A DNA stretch of 64,000 nucleotides from Micromonospora sp045209745. GTDB taxonomy: Bacteria > Actinomycetota > Actinomycetes > Mycobacteriales > Micromonosporaceae. Within the stretch, counting starts at the first letter, position 1. Each line of letters starts with the position of its first letter. This document shows, one piece after another, positions 25,912-35,034 of the stretch. The notes beneath the pieces were generated by a model that was not told the origin of the DNA, ran no database searches, and saw only the letters and a list, made by a program, of their open reading frames with translations. Location of the stretch: NCBI RefSeq assembly GCF_045209745.1, contig NZ_CP109273.1:682001-746000 (forward strand), read 5' to 3'. A program made the translations under genes and the position numbers.

Positions 25912-26412
25912 GTGCGGCGGTCGTCAGCACCAACGGCGCGGTGGGCGCTCCCGCCGGGTGGCCCGCGGACGCGGCCGGACCGGGCCGTGCCGGTGTCCCC
26001 CGGCCCAGCCGGGAAGTTCGCTGAGGCAACCAGCCGGGACGTCTGCGCCGGCCTCGCCGAGGGCTGCGGGCTCGGCGGAGCGCTGGCGCGGGAGCGTGGT
26101 CTCCTCGTCGGTCCGGCCGACGAGCGGCTCCACCGGGTGCGACGGCGCACCGCCGACCGGCCGGCGGTGCTTGCCAGCCGCCTGCGGGTCGTGGTGTCCC
26201 GGGCGGCAGGGCTCACCCTGGGCGCAGCCGTGCTCGGCCTCGCCGTGCGCCATCCCCGGTCTCCTCACACTCGTCTCACCCGCCGGTGCTCCCCCGACGT
26301 GCCCTGTCACGGTACTGGCCGGGACCGACGGGCCGCGCGCGGCGTACCTGCGGTCAGGACCGGCCGCCCCATCCTCGGCCCAGCGCGGCCGGGGTTTCCA
26401 CATCAGTCATGA
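25912..26412 (+). CDS. Doubtful reading frame in a 650-base stretch without a clear gene
   Basis: The interval from 25830 to 26478 holds no confident gene. The best frame (166 codons from a GTG at 25912) has GC-ending codons in its middle part and encodes AEGCGLGGALARERGLLVG followed later by a hydrophobic segment GLTLGAAVLGLAV. The start has no ribosome binding site, and the last 50 codons read as arginine/proline-rich noise typical of a wrong frame. It may be a decayed small membrane protein gene. I see no known domain, and the opposite strand is no better. Confidence 0.2.
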   Translation: MRRSSAPTARWALPPGGPRTRPDRAVPVSPGPAGKFAEATSRDVCAGLAEGCGLGGALARERGLLVGPADERLHRVRRRTADRPAVLASRLRVVVSRAAGLTLGAAVLGLAVRHPRSPHTRLTRRCSPDVPCHGTGRDRRAARGVPAVRTGRPILGPARPGFPHQS

Positions 26413-26478
26413 TGATCATTCTCGTGCTTCCGGGACGCGGTGTGCGTACCCCTGCTGACGACGTGTCAGGCTAGGACG

Positions 26479-27744
26479 GTGAGCACGCCGGGCGGTGGAG
26501 AGCTGTCGGCCACGCTGCGCCGGATCGAACGTTCGGCGGGGGCGTTGGCCACCTCCAGCGTGGCCCGGATGGACGAGACGCTGCCGTGGTTCCGGGCACT
26601 GCCGGCCGACCAGCGCTCCTGGGTGATGCTGGTGGCACAGGCGGGCGCCCGGTCGCTGGTGCAGTGGCTGCATGATGGCGGTGGCACGGCGGACAGCACC
26701 CAGGAGGTCTCGGACGAGGTCTTCGCCGCCGCCCCGCAGGCGCTGGCCCGGTCGATCACCCTCGAGCAGACCGTGGCGCTGATCAAGGTGACCATCGACG
26801 TGGTCGAGGAGCAGGTGTCGCACCTGGCCGCGGAGGGCGAGGAGCAGCAACTGCGCGAGGCGGTGCTGCGCTTCTCCCGGGAGATCGCGTTCTCCGCCGC
26901 CCGGGTGTACGCGCGGGCCGCCGAGTCCCGCGGCGCGTGGGACGCCCGGTTGCAGGCCCTGCTGGTCGACGCGCTGTTGCGCGGTGATTCGCCGGACGTG
27001 CTGGCCAGTCGGGCCGCCGCGCTCGGCTGGGCGGATGCGCCGCCGGTGGCGGTGGCGGTCGGCCGATCGCCCGGCGGGGAGGTCTCCGCGGTGCTGCACG
27101 TGGTCTACCGGCAGGCCCGCCGGATCGGCGTGGAGGTGATCGGCGGGGTGCATGGCGACCGCCTGGTGATCGTGCTGGGTGGCGCGCCGGACCCGCTGAC
27201 CGCCACCGCCAAGCTGCTGAGCGCATTCGGGGACGGCCCGGTGGTGGTCGGTCCGGCCGTGCCCAGCCTGGACGAGGCGACCGAGTCGGCGCGGGCCGCG
27301 TTGTCCGGTTTCCGGGCGGCGCCGGCCTGGCCCAGTGCTCCCCGGCCGGTGCCGGCCGGGGAGCTGTTGCCGGAGCGTGCCCTCGCCGGCGACGCCGAGG
27401 CCCGTCGGCGGCTGCGGCACGACGTGTACGCGACGCTGGTGCGCGCCGGCGGCGAGTTACTGGCGACCCTGGACGCGTTCCTGGCCGCCGGTGGCACGCT
27501 GGAGAGCGCGGCCCGGGCGCTGTTCGTGCACCCGAACACGGTGCGTTACCGGTTGCGTCGGATCGCCGAGGTGACCGGGTTCTCGCCGTTGTCTCCCCGG
27601 GACGCGTTCGCCCTCCAGGTCGCGCTGACCGTCGGTCGGTTGGATCCGGTCGCCCCGCTCACCTCTCCTGTCCCGACTCAGACAATGACCCCGGCCGCCC
27701 GGAAAACCACCCAAACCGAGGATGATCGCCACCGATCTTTGTAG
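26479..27744 (+). CDS. fasR: FasR-like PucR/CdaR family regulator of fatty acid synthesis
   Basis: This 421-residue protein has a C-terminal PucR-type helix-turn-helix, SAARALFVHPNTVRYRLRRI near residue 360, preceded by a GGDEF-related central region (VIGGVHGDRLVIVLGG). It lies directly upstream of fabD-fabH-acpP-fabF on the same strand. That is the position of FasR in Streptomyces coelicolor, which activates this operon by binding the fabD promoter. The GTG at 26479 is a reasonable start, with AGGA a few bases upstream. The stop codon lies inside a 21-base dyad that is the candidate binding site. Confidence 0.85.
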   Translation: MSTPGGGELSATLRRIERSAGALATSSVARMDETLPWFRALPADQRSWVMLVAQAGARSLVQWLHDGGGTADSTQEVSDEVFAAAPQALARSITLEQTVALIKVTIDVVEEQVSHLAAEGEEQQLREAVLRFSREIAFSAARVYARAAESRGAWDARLQALLVDALLRGDSPDVLASRAAALGWADAPPVAVAVGRSPGGEVSAVLHVVYRQARRIGVEVIGGVHGDRLVIVLGGAPDPLTATAKLLSAFGDGPVVVGPAVPSLDEATESARAALSGFRAAPAWPSAPRPVPAGELLPERALAGDAEARRRLRHDVYATLVRAGGELLATLDAFLAAGGTLESAARALFVHPNTVRYRLRRIAEVTGFSPLSPRDAFALQVALTVGRLDPVAPLTSPVPTQTMTPAARKTTQTEDDRHRSL

Positions 27745-27767
27745 GAAACCTCCAAAGGTCCTAGTGT
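27737..27767 (+). promoter_or_regulatory. Candidate fab promoter with overlapping FasR-type dyad
   Basis: A dyad CTTTGTAGG, three bases, CCTCCAAAG (8 of 9 arm positions match) spans 27737-27757 and covers the fasR stop codon. A -35-like TTGTAG at 27739-27744 and a -10-like TAGTGT at 27762-27767 are separated by 17 bases. The start codon of fabD is about 56 bases after the -10. An activator bound to the dyad would sit on the -35 region. Confidence 0.55.
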
Positions 27768-27822
27768 GGTTTGGTCGGAGGCGGCACAGCGTTACCCGCG
27801 CGTATCCAGGAGAGTCATAGGC

Positions 27823-28749
27823 GTGCTCGCCGTACTTAGTCCCGGCCAGGGTTCTCAGAAACCCGGCTTCCTGACCCCCTGGCTCGACCTGACCGGCACT
27901 GAGGCGCAGCTGCGCGAGTGGTCGGCGTTGGCCGGGGTCGACCTGATGCATCTGGGCACCGCCGCCGACGCCGACGAGATCAAGGACACCGCCCGCACCC
28001 AGCCGTTGCTGGTCGCCGCGGCGTTGCTCGCAGCCGAACACCTGCCGCTGGACGGCGTCACGCTCGCCGCCGGGCACAGCGTCGGCGAGCTGGGCGCCGC
28101 CGCCCTGGCCGGTGTGCTGACGGCCGAAGCCGCGATCACCCTCGCCGGCGTACGCGGCCGGGAGATGGCCGCCGCCTGCGCGCTGGAGCCGACCGGAATG
28201 GCCGCGGTGCTTGGCGGCGACCCCGACGAGGTGCTCGCCGCGATCGAGACGCACAACCTGTACCCGGCCAACCGCAACGGCGCCGGGCAGATCGTCGCCG
28301 CCGGTGCGCTGGACGGGCTCGACAAGCTCGCCGCCGAGCCGCCCACCAGGACCCGGATCATCCGCCTCCAGGTGGCTGGCGCGTTCCACACCCCGTACAT
28401 GGCCCCTGCCGAGACCGCGCTCGCCGCGGCCGCCGCCGGAATCACTCCCGCCAACCCGGTCCGAACCCTGCTGTCGAACCTCGACGGCAGGGCGGTCGAC
28501 AACGGCCCCGACCTGGTGCAGCGCCTCGTCCGCCAGGTCACCGCGCCGGTGCGCTGGGATCTGTGCATGCGTACGCTGGCCGACCTCGGGGTCACCGGCG
28601 TGATCGAGCTGCCACCGGCCGGCACCCTCGCCGGGCTGGTCAAGCGGGAACTCAAGGGCGACGGCGCCCCGGAGATCGTCACCCTGAACACCCCGGACGA
28701 CCTGCCGGCCGCACGGGACCTGATCGCCCGCATCGGAGGTCTCTCATGA
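27823..28749 (+). CDS. fabD: Malonyl-CoA:ACP transacylase
   Basis: This 308-residue enzyme begins VLAVLSPGQGSQKPGF and has the active-site serine in LAAGHSVGELGAAAL near residue 90. The catalytic histidine lies in AGAFHTPYM near 190. It moves malonyl groups from CoA to acyl carrier protein, supplying type II fatty acid synthesis. The start is GTG at 27823, with AGGAGAG about ten bases upstream. Its stop overlaps the fabH start codon (ATGA). Confidence 0.95.
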   Translation: MLAVLSPGQGSQKPGFLTPWLDLTGTEAQLREWSALAGVDLMHLGTAADADEIKDTARTQPLLVAAALLAAEHLPLDGVTLAAGHSVGELGAAALAGVLTAEAAITLAGVRGREMAAACALEPTGMAAVLGGDPDEVLAAIETHNLYPANRNGAGQIVAAGALDGLDKLAAEPPTRTRIIRLQVAGAFHTPYMAPAETALAAAAAGITPANPVRTLLSNLDGRAVDNGPDLVQRLVRQVTAPVRWDLCMRTLADLGVTGVIELPPAGTLAGLVKRELKGDGAPEIVTLNTPDDLPAARDLIARIGGLS

Positions 28750-29690
28750 CTGGCAGTCGCATCGTCTCGATGGGGCACTACCAGCCCTCCCGGGTGGTGA
28801 CCAACGACGAGATCGCCCAGCTCGTCGACACCAACGACGAGTGGATCCGGGATCGGGTCGGCATCGTCAGCCGGCGGATCGCCGACAGTGAGACGGTGGC
28901 CGACATGGCTGCTGCCGCTGCCGGCAAGGCGCTGGCCAACTCGGGCCTGACCGCCGCCGACATCGACCTGGTCGTGGTCGCCACCTGCTCCTCCATCGAC
29001 CGCAGCCCCAACGTGGCCTGCCGGGTCGCCGCCAAGCTGGGCATCACCGCGCCGGGCGCGTTCGACGTCAACACCGCCTGCTCGGGCTTCGCGTACGCGC
29101 TGGGCACCGTCGACCACGCCATCCGGGCCGGGGCGTCGCGCAACGCGCTCGTCATCGGCGCGGAAAAGCTCTCCGACCTGACCGACTGGACCGACCGCTC
29201 CACCTGCATCATCTTCGCGGACGGCGCCGGCGCCGCCGTGGTCACCGCCACCGCCGACGATGAGCCGGCCGGGATCGGCCCGGTGGTCTGGGGTTCGGTG
29301 CCGGAGAAGGGCGACGCGGTCCGCATCGAGGGCTGGCGCCCGTACATCCAGCAGGAGGGGCAGTCGGTGTTCCGCTGGGCCACCACCGCGCTGGCGCCGC
29401 TCGCCCTGCAGGCCTGCGAGCGCGCCGGGGTCGACCCGTCGGAACTGGCCGCGTTCGTGCCGCACCAGGCCAACGCACGGATCATCGACGGCATCGCCAA
29501 GCGGCTCAACATCCCCAACGCGATCATCGCGAAGGACATCGTCGAGTCCGGCAACACCTCCGCCGCGAGCGTGCCGTTGGCCCTGTCCAAGCTTGTCGAG
29601 CGCCGCGAGGTGCCCTCGGGCGCACCGGTGCTGCTGTTCGGCTTCGGCGGTGGCCTGACCTACGCCGGTCAGGTCGTCCGCTGCCCCTGA
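28746..29690 (+). CDS. fabH: 3-oxoacyl-ACP synthase III
   Basis: This 314-residue condensing enzyme carries the Cys-His-Asn triad: cysteine in DVNTACSGFAYAL near residue 112, histidine in FVPHQANARI near 242, and asparagine in ESGNTSAASVPLAL near 272. It condenses an acyl-CoA starter with malonyl-ACP to begin each fatty acid chain; in actinomycetes branched starters are common. The ATG overlaps the fabD stop by four bases, which indicates translational coupling. Confidence 0.96.
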   Translation: MTGSRIVSMGHYQPSRVVTNDEIAQLVDTNDEWIRDRVGIVSRRIADSETVADMAAAAAGKALANSGLTAADIDLVVVATCSSIDRSPNVACRVAAKLGITAPGAFDVNTACSGFAYALGTVDHAIRAGASRNALVIGAEKLSDLTDWTDRSTCIIFADGAGAAVVTATADDEPAGIGPVVWGSVPEKGDAVRIEGWRPYIQQEGQSVFRWATTALAPLALQACERAGVDPSELAAFVPHQANARIIDGIAKRLNIPNAIIAKDIVESGNTSAASVPLALSKLVERREVPSGAPVLLFGFGGGLTYAGQVVRCP

Positions 29691-29777
29691 TGACCCCCTC
29701 GGACGCGTAAAGCGTCGAGGAGTGACGGTCGGCGACGCCGCCCGTCGGACAACCCCCGATGAAAGGAACCAACCGCA

Positions 29778-30017
29778 ATGACCCGTGACGAGATCACCAC
29801 CGGCCTCGCCGAGATCCTCGAAGAGGTTGCCGGAGTGAACCCGGACGACGTGGCCGAGGGGAAGTCCTTCACCGACGACCTCGATGTCGACTCGCTCTCC
29901 ATGGTGGAGGTCGTGGTGGCTGCCGAGGAGAAGTTCGGCGTCAAGATCCCGGACAACGAGGTGCAGAACCTCAAGACCGTCGGCGACGCTGTCAGTTACA
30001 TCGCGGCGCAGTCCTGA
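29778..30017 (+). CDS. acpP: Acyl carrier protein
   Basis: This 79-residue acidic protein has the phosphopantetheine attachment serine in DDLDVDSLSMVEVVVA near residue 39. It carries growing acyl chains between the Fab enzymes in the cytoplasm. GAAAGGA precedes the ATG. The gene lies 87 bases after fabH and only two bases before fabF, the standard actinobacterial order. Confidence 0.97.
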   Translation: MTRDEITTGLAEILEEVAGVNPDDVAEGKSFTDDLDVDSLSMVEVVVAAEEKFGVKIPDNEVQNLKTVGDAVSYIAAQS

Positions 30018-30019
30018 TC

Positions 30020-31246
30020 ATGAGTCGTCCTGACGTCGTCGTCACCGGGCTCGGCGCGACGACCCCGCTTGGCGGGGACGTCGCGTCGACCTGGGACGCC
30101 ATGCTCGCCGGCCGCTCCGGGGTGAGTGCCCTCACCCAGGAGTGGGCCGCGCAACTGCCGGTCCGGATCGCCGCCCAGTTGGCGGTGGAGCCGTCCGAGG
30201 TGCTGGACCGGGTCCGACTGCGCCGACTGGACCGTTCCGAGGCGATCGCGATCATCGCGGCGCAGCAGGCCTGGGCGGACGCCGGTCTCGCCGGCTCCGA
30301 CCTCGACGGGGAACGGCTGGCCGTCAGCGTCGGCTCCGGCATCGGCGGTGCCACCACCCTGCTCGCCCAGGACGACATCCTCGAGGCGTCCGGGCCGCGG
30401 CGGGTCTCCCCGCACACCATCCCGATGCTGATGCCGAACGGTCCGGCCGCCTGGGTCGGGCTGGAACTGGGCGCCAAGGCCGGCGTGCACTCGGTCGCCA
30501 GCGCCTGCGCCACCGGCGCCGAGGCGATCGCCCTCGGCCTGGACATCATCCGCTCCGGCCGTGCCGACGTGGTGGTGGCCGGCGGCACCGAGGCGGTCAT
30601 CCACCCGCTGCCGATCGCCGGCTTCAGCTCGATGCGGGCCATGTCGACCCGCAACGACGATCCGGAGCGCGCTTCCCGCCCGTGGGACCGGGGCCGCGAC
30701 GGCTTCGTCCTCGGTGAGGGCGCCGGCATCCTGGTGCTGGAGCGGGCCGAGCACGCCGCAGCCCGGGGCGCCCGGGTGTACGCGCGCCTCGCCGGTGCCG
30801 GCATCACCTCCGACGCGTACGACATCGTGCAGCCGCACGCCGAGGGCGAGGGCGCCATCCGGGCCATCGCCAAGGCGATCGCGGACGCGGATGTGGCCAA
30901 GCAGGACATCGTGCACGTCAACGCGCACGCCACCTCGACCCCGGTCGGGGACATGCTGGAGATCGGCGCGCTGCACAAGGCGCTCGGCGACCACCCGGTG
31001 CTGGCCGCGACGAAGTCGATGACCGGTCACCTGCTCGGTGCGGCCGGCGCGCTGGAGTCGATCGCCACCATTCTGGCCATCCGCGACGGTGTCATCCCTC
31101 CGACGATCAACCTTGACGACCCGGAGCCCGGCCTCACCCTGGAGGTCGCCGCCAACAAGGCCCGCCACATGGAGATCCCCGCCGCGTTGAACAACGCGTT
31201 CGGCTTCGGCGGCCACAACGTGGCTCTCGTCTTCGCGCGGCCCTGA
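30020..31246 (+). CDS. fabF: 3-oxoacyl-ACP synthase II
   Basis: This 408-residue condensing enzyme has the Cys-His-His triad: cysteine in SVASACATGAEAIALG near residue 160, histidine in VNAHATSTPVGD near 300 and histidine in KSMTGHLLGAAGALES near 338. It elongates acyl-ACP with malonyl-ACP. It is the last gene of the fab operon and is followed by a strong hairpin. Confidence 0.96.
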   Translation: MSRPDVVVTGLGATTPLGGDVASTWDAMLAGRSGVSALTQEWAAQLPVRIAAQLAVEPSEVLDRVRLRRLDRSEAIAIIAAQQAWADAGLAGSDLDGERLAVSVGSGIGGATTLLAQDDILEASGPRRVSPHTIPMLMPNGPAAWVGLELGAKAGVHSVASACATGAEAIALGLDIIRSGRADVVVAGGTEAVIHPLPIAGFSSMRAMSTRNDDPERASRPWDRGRDGFVLGEGAGILVLERAEHAAARGARVYARLAGAGITSDAYDIVQPHAEGEGAIRAIAKAIADADVAKQDIVHVNAHATSTPVGDMLEIGALHKALGDHPVLAATKSMTGHLLGAAGALESIATILAIRDGVIPPTINLDDPEPGLTLEVAANKARHMEIPAALNNAFGFGGHNVALVFARP

Positions 31247-31320
31247 GAGTCGGCGATGACTCGCGGGAGGATCGCCCAGGCGCTGGCTGCCGCATCGGCC
31301 TGACGATCCCGCTCTGGAAG

Positions 31321-31351
31321 TAGGGCCGCTCCGCATTCCGGAGGGGCCCTA
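31321..31351 (+). terminator. Terminator of the fab operon
   Basis: Thirteen-base arms (TAGGGCCGCTCCG and CGGAGGGGCCCTA, 12 matches) enclose a five-base loop, 74 bases after the fabF stop. The hairpin also lies just beyond the stop of the convergent small gene, so it may work in both directions. Confidence 0.8.
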
Positions 31352-31358
31352 CTGTCGT

Positions 31359-31577
31359 TCAGGCTCGGTTGCGGGGGTGCTGCTTCGCGGTGCGCTCGTT
31401 GCCGTGGCGGTAGTTGCCCGTCCAGCGGGCCATCACCAACTGCGGGTCGTCGTCGACCTCGGCCAGGAACTCTGCTGCCCGAGCACCGCGCAGGGTGCCG
31501 GCCACCCGCCCGTGGTGGGTGATCACCACCGTGCCGTCGGCCCGTTCCACGTGCTGAAATCCCTTTGCCGCTCCCAT
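31359..31577 (-). CDS. Small protein of unknown function
   Basis: This 72-residue protein contains HVERADGTVVITHHGRVAGT and LAEVDDDPQLVMARWTGNY, with codons ending mostly in G or C. Two starts are possible. The ATG at 31577 lacks a ribosome binding site, whereas the GTG at 31550 has AAAGGG nine bases upstream and gives 63 residues. I see no known domain. It may be a small soluble DNA- or protein-binding factor, but that is only a guess from its mixed charge. Confidence 0.5.
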   Translation of the reverse strand: MGAAKGFQHVERADGTVVITHHGRVAGTLRGARAAEFLAEVDDDPQLVMARWTGNYRHGNERTAKQHPRNRA

Positions 31578-31712
31578 CCGTGAAGATTGTCAGACCGGCC
31601 GAGGGCGAGGCCACCCGATTTTGGTCCCGCGTGAACGCGATCCCGATTGACGTCGGGACGACCGCACGGCTTGGATGGGCCGACTGAAGATCGACTGACG
31701 GGGATCGACACC

Positions 31713-32377
31713 ATGGACACTCGTACCCGCGTTGCCGTGTCGGCGGCGCTCACCCTCGGCCTGCTGGCCGGCTGCGGCGACGATGCCGACGCCCCGCCGG
31801 GCGCACGGCCGGCGACCCGGCCCCGCAGGCCACGGGCGAGCCCTGGTACGACGAGGTGGCCTCCGCATCGCCCAGCGGCACGACCGGTGGAACGGGCTCG
31901 CCCTGCCCGGTACCGGTGTCGTTTCCGTTGGCCGACGGGTGGACGGCGACGGCGGTCGAGCTTCCCAAGGGCGAGCTGGCCGAGCTCGTCGGCGAGGCGC
32001 TCACCAAGCGTGGCGGCACCACCGTGCGCTGCGAGGTGGACGGCCGGAAGGCCGGCGGCGGATTCCTGCGGATCTGGGCGGCCGATGCGCCAGCGGTCGC
32101 GCCGCGCGCCGCGCTGGAGGGTTTCGCCGCCGGGACCGACGAGACGGTCAGTGGCCAGCAGTTCCGGGACGTCCGGGCCGGTGGCTTCGACGCCACGGAG
32201 ATCACCTGGCTGACCACCAGCTCGTTGACCGAGGAGACGTCGCGGAGCTGGGCGCTGGCCGTCCAGTCGGCAGGGCAGACGCTGATCTTCACGGTCGACG
32301 AGGGCCTGACCACGGAACGGACCGACGTGCTGCCGGCGTACCGGCTCGCGGTGCAGGGGCTCGCGATGGCCGGCTGA
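31713..32377 (+). pseudogene. Lipoprotein gene with an apparent frameshift
   Basis: The ATG at 31713 opens a lipoprotein signal peptide with lipobox LLAGCGDD in one frame. The mature domain (about 180 residues, ending VLPAYRLAVQGLAMAG) continues in another frame, from about 31803 to 32377. Inserting one base near 31802 would restore GATAGDPAPQATGEPWYDEV as a smooth Ser/Pro-rich linker, so a single-base deletion is the simplest explanation. The mature part has GSPCPVPVSFPLADGW and VRCEVDGRK, two cysteines that could form a disulphide. I do not recognise the family. A sequencing error is the alternative. Confidence 0.7.
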
Positions 32378-32399
32378 GGTCACCCGGAGTGGGTCGGGG

Positions 32400-34127
32400 T
32401 CAGCTGCTGGGGCAGGTCGTCGCGGGAAGGCCGGGCACGGTAACCGGGGACCGGCCGCCCGGTCGGGCCTTGCCGGCCAGCACGGCGGCCAGTGCGGTCA
32501 TCGACGCCCGGCTGGAGGAGTACGTGGCCAGCAACGTCGGTGACTTCGCTCCGCTCAGCACGTACGGGGTGTCCATGGCGACCGTGACCGCCGCGTCGGC
32601 GCGCAGGTCGCTGGTGCCGTCGCCGTAGCCCACCAGGTGCACGATCGTGCCGCCGCTGGGCTTGACCGGCACCCCGGCGGCGGTCAGGGCGGCGGTGAGT
32701 GCGGCCCGGGTGCCGTCCCGACCGGCGGAGGAGGTGACGGTGACCGGCCGACGTACCGCGCCACCGCAGGCGCCCCGCAGCACGGTGACGGCGGCGGCGG
32801 CCAGCGCGTCGGCTGCCGCGCGGTGGGCCGGGGCGTTGAGCGTGGACATCTGCGCCGGCGGAAGTTCCGCGAGCCGGAACTTCATGGTCAGTACCCGGGT
32901 GACCGCCTCGACCAGCCGGGTCCGGGGCAGGGAGCCGCCGCGCAGCGCGGCGAGCAGCCCGTCGTACGCCTGACCGACGTTCGGGGTCATCAGGATGAGG
33001 TCGTTACCGGCGTTCAGCGCGCGCACCGCCGCCTCGCCGGGAGCCCAGCGCTTCGCGGGCGGCATGTTCATCCCGTCGGTGATCACCACGCCCTTGAAGC
33101 CGAGCTGGCCGCGCAGCACGTCGGTGAGCAGCTTGTGCGAGAAGGTCGCCGGGGTGCCCGGGTCGATCGCGCGCGCGTCCAGGTGACCGGACATCACCGC
33201 CATCGCCCCGGCGTCGATCCCGGCGGTGAACGGCGGCCAGGCGCCGCTCTGCAACGCCGCGGCGGACTGGGTCAGCACCGGCAGATCCTGGTGCGAGTCG
33301 TCGGCGCTGTGGCCGTGCCCGGGGAAGTGCTTCAGGGTGGCCGCGACTCCCACCGCCTGGAGGCCACGGACGGCGCCGCCCACCTGCGCGGCGGCCTGCT
33401 TCGGGTCGGCGCCGTACGACCGGGAGCCGATCACGGTGCTGCGGGTGGCCAGCACGTCGGCCACCGGGGCGAAGTCGACGTTGATCCCCATCGCGGCCAG
33501 CTCGGTGCCGGCGGCCCGCCAGGCGGCCTCGGTGAGCTTCGGGTCGCCGGCCGCGCCCGCCGCGAGGGCGCTGGGCAGGACGGTGACCCCGTCGGTCACG
33601 CGGGTGACGACGCCGTACTCCTGGTCGGTGCCGATCAGGAGGGGCGCGGGGCCGGCGGCGAGCCGGCCAGCGGCGGCACGCAGGCCGGTGGTGAGCTCGT
33701 GCACCTGCTTCGGATTGTCGACGTTCGTGGTCTCCTGGTTGCCCTTGGTCGGGTCGTCGGCGCTGAAGCCGACCAGGATCAGGCCGCCCAGCCGGTACTT
33801 GGTGATCATGTCGGCGGGGGTGTCGACCCCGGCGAGCGCCTGGTTACCGGCCGCCGACCCGGCGGAGACCTTCGTCGCCGAGTCGCCGTAGGCGTACGGC
33901 ATCAGCACCTGGCCGACCAGGTCTTCGTCGGACAGCGTGGCGACCAGCGCGGCGGCACGGGCGGCGGGGTCGGCGGCCGGCGGCGCGGCGGGAGTGCTCG
34001 GGCCGGCGGAAATTCCGGACGGGCTCGGCGTCGGTGTGGGGCGGTCCGGGGAACCCGAGCAGCCGGTGACGAGCAGGACGGTCAGGGCTGCGACAGCGAC
34101 GCAGGCGCGCCACGGGCGATTCGACAC
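32400..34127 (-). CDS. GH3 beta-N-acetylhexosaminidase lipoprotein (NagZ-like)
   Basis: This 575-residue protein has a lipobox (LLVTGCSGS near residue 23) and a Pro/Ser/Thr-rich linker to about residue 55. A family 3 catalytic domain follows, with the NagZ signature KHFPGHGHSADDSHQDLPVL near 265, containing the His-Asp acid/base pair. The nucleophile aspartate is in VVITDGMNM. It likely removes N-acetylglucosamine from peptidoglycan or chitin fragments at the cell surface. The C-terminal 150 residues form a smaller domain seen in actinobacterial members. The start is GTG at 34127. Confidence 0.88.
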   Translation of the reverse strand: MSNRPWRACVAVAALTVLLVTGCSGSPDRPTPTPSPSGISAGPSTPAAPPAADPAARAAALVATLSDEDLVGQVLMPYAYGDSATKVSAGSAAGNQALAGVDTPADMITKYRLGGLILVGFSADDPTKGNQETTNVDNPKQVHELTTGLRAAAGRLAAGPAPLLIGTDQEYGVVTRVTDGVTVLPSALAAGAAGDPKLTEAAWRAAGTELAAMGINVDFAPVADVLATRSTVIGSRSYGADPKQAAAQVGGAVRGLQAVGVAATLKHFPGHGHSADDSHQDLPVLTQSAAALQSGAWPPFTAGIDAGAMAVMSGHLDARAIDPGTPATFSHKLLTDVLRGQLGFKGVVITDGMNMPPAKRWAPGEAAVRALNAGNDLILMTPNVGQAYDGLLAALRGGSLPRTRLVEAVTRVLTMKFRLAELPPAQMSTLNAPAHRAAADALAAAAVTVLRGACGGAVRRPVTVTSSAGRDGTRAALTAALTAAGVPVKPSGGTIVHLVGYGDGTSDLRADAAVTVAMDTPYVLSGAKSPTLLATYSSSRASMTALAAVLAGKARPGGRSPVTVPGLPATTCPSS

Positions 34128-34231
34128 GCCGCCTATCCCACCAGTTCCCCATTATCAGGGCAACTTGACCTTACCGTCCGTGCACCCCCACGTCGGCATG
34201 CGGGCAGGTGGCCCAACTCGCGCACGTCGGA

Positions 34232-34723
34232 TCAGCCGACCCGGGTGAGCAAGGTCACCGGGGCGCCGTCACCGGCGTACCGGTAGGGCTCCAGGTCAGC
34301 GTCCCACGCCGTGCCGAGGGCCTTGTCCAGGGCATGCGCCAACGCCTCCGGGGCCCGGGAGGCGGCCATCAGCGCCCGTAGCCGGTCCTCGCCGAGCTGG
34401 ATGTCGCCGGCCACGCCGACGGTGGCCCGGAACAGGCCACGCGCGGGCACGTACATGAAACGCTCCCCGTCGGCGCCGGGGCTCGGCTCCTCGGTGACCT
34501 CGAAACGGATCATGGGCCACTGCCGTAGGGCAGCAGCCAGCTCGGCGCCCGTTCCCGGACGACCGGTCCACCCGCACTCGGCCCGGCGTGCGCCGGGGTC
34601 GACGGGCTGAGCCGTCCACTGCAGATTGACCGGCGCGGCTAGGACGCGCGCGATCGCCCACTCGACGTGTGAGCACACGGCGAGCGGGGTTGAGTGGACG
34701 TATACGACGCCACGCGTTGGCAC
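34232..34723 (-). CDS. DUF3145 family protein
   Basis: This 163-residue protein matches DUF3145: RGVVYVHSTPLAVCSHVEWA at the start, FMYVPARGLFRATVGVAGDI in the middle, and HALDKALGTAWDADLEPYRY near the end. The family is confined to actinobacteria and has no assigned function. The start is GTG at 34723, with GGGAGG five bases upstream. No signal peptide or membrane segment is seen. Confidence 0.9.
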   Translation of the reverse strand: MPTRGVVYVHSTPLAVCSHVEWAIARVLAAPVNLQWTAQPVDPGARRAECGWTGRPGTGAELAAALRQWPMIRFEVTEEPSPGADGERFMYVPARGLFRATVGVAGDIQLGEDRLRALMAASRAPEALAHALDKALGTAWDADLEPYRYAGDGAPVTLLTRVG

Positions 34724-35034
34724 GGTGACCTCCCGGAGAGCGAGGTGCGTCTTCCCCTACGACCTCGTCCACCCAGGTGGTTGCTGCAACACATGATGAC
34801 TCCTGTGACGCGTGGTGCGCCAGGGAATCGGAAAAAACGCCGGGTGGAATAGCCGGACGGGTGGTCGCCGTTGCCGCTCAGGACACCGCGACGACCAGCA
34901 TGATGTCGTGGTCCTGTACAGTTCCACCGGCGGCTTATGCCGCGTTCCACCTTCGCGAGCCGAGTCACGCGCCTGGCCCGCACACAGCCCCCGGACGTCC
35001 CAGTCCTCCCGTACGTCTTGCAAGGAGTACCTCC
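34724..35034. other. Divergent intergenic region, 311 bases
   Basis: This stretch separates the leftward DUF3145 gene from the rightward 109-residue protein gene. It includes an AT-richer area around 34780-34850 and a -10-like TACAGT at 34917-34922 that could serve the rightward gene; the -35 match is poor. I see no further gene in it. Confidence 0.35.
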
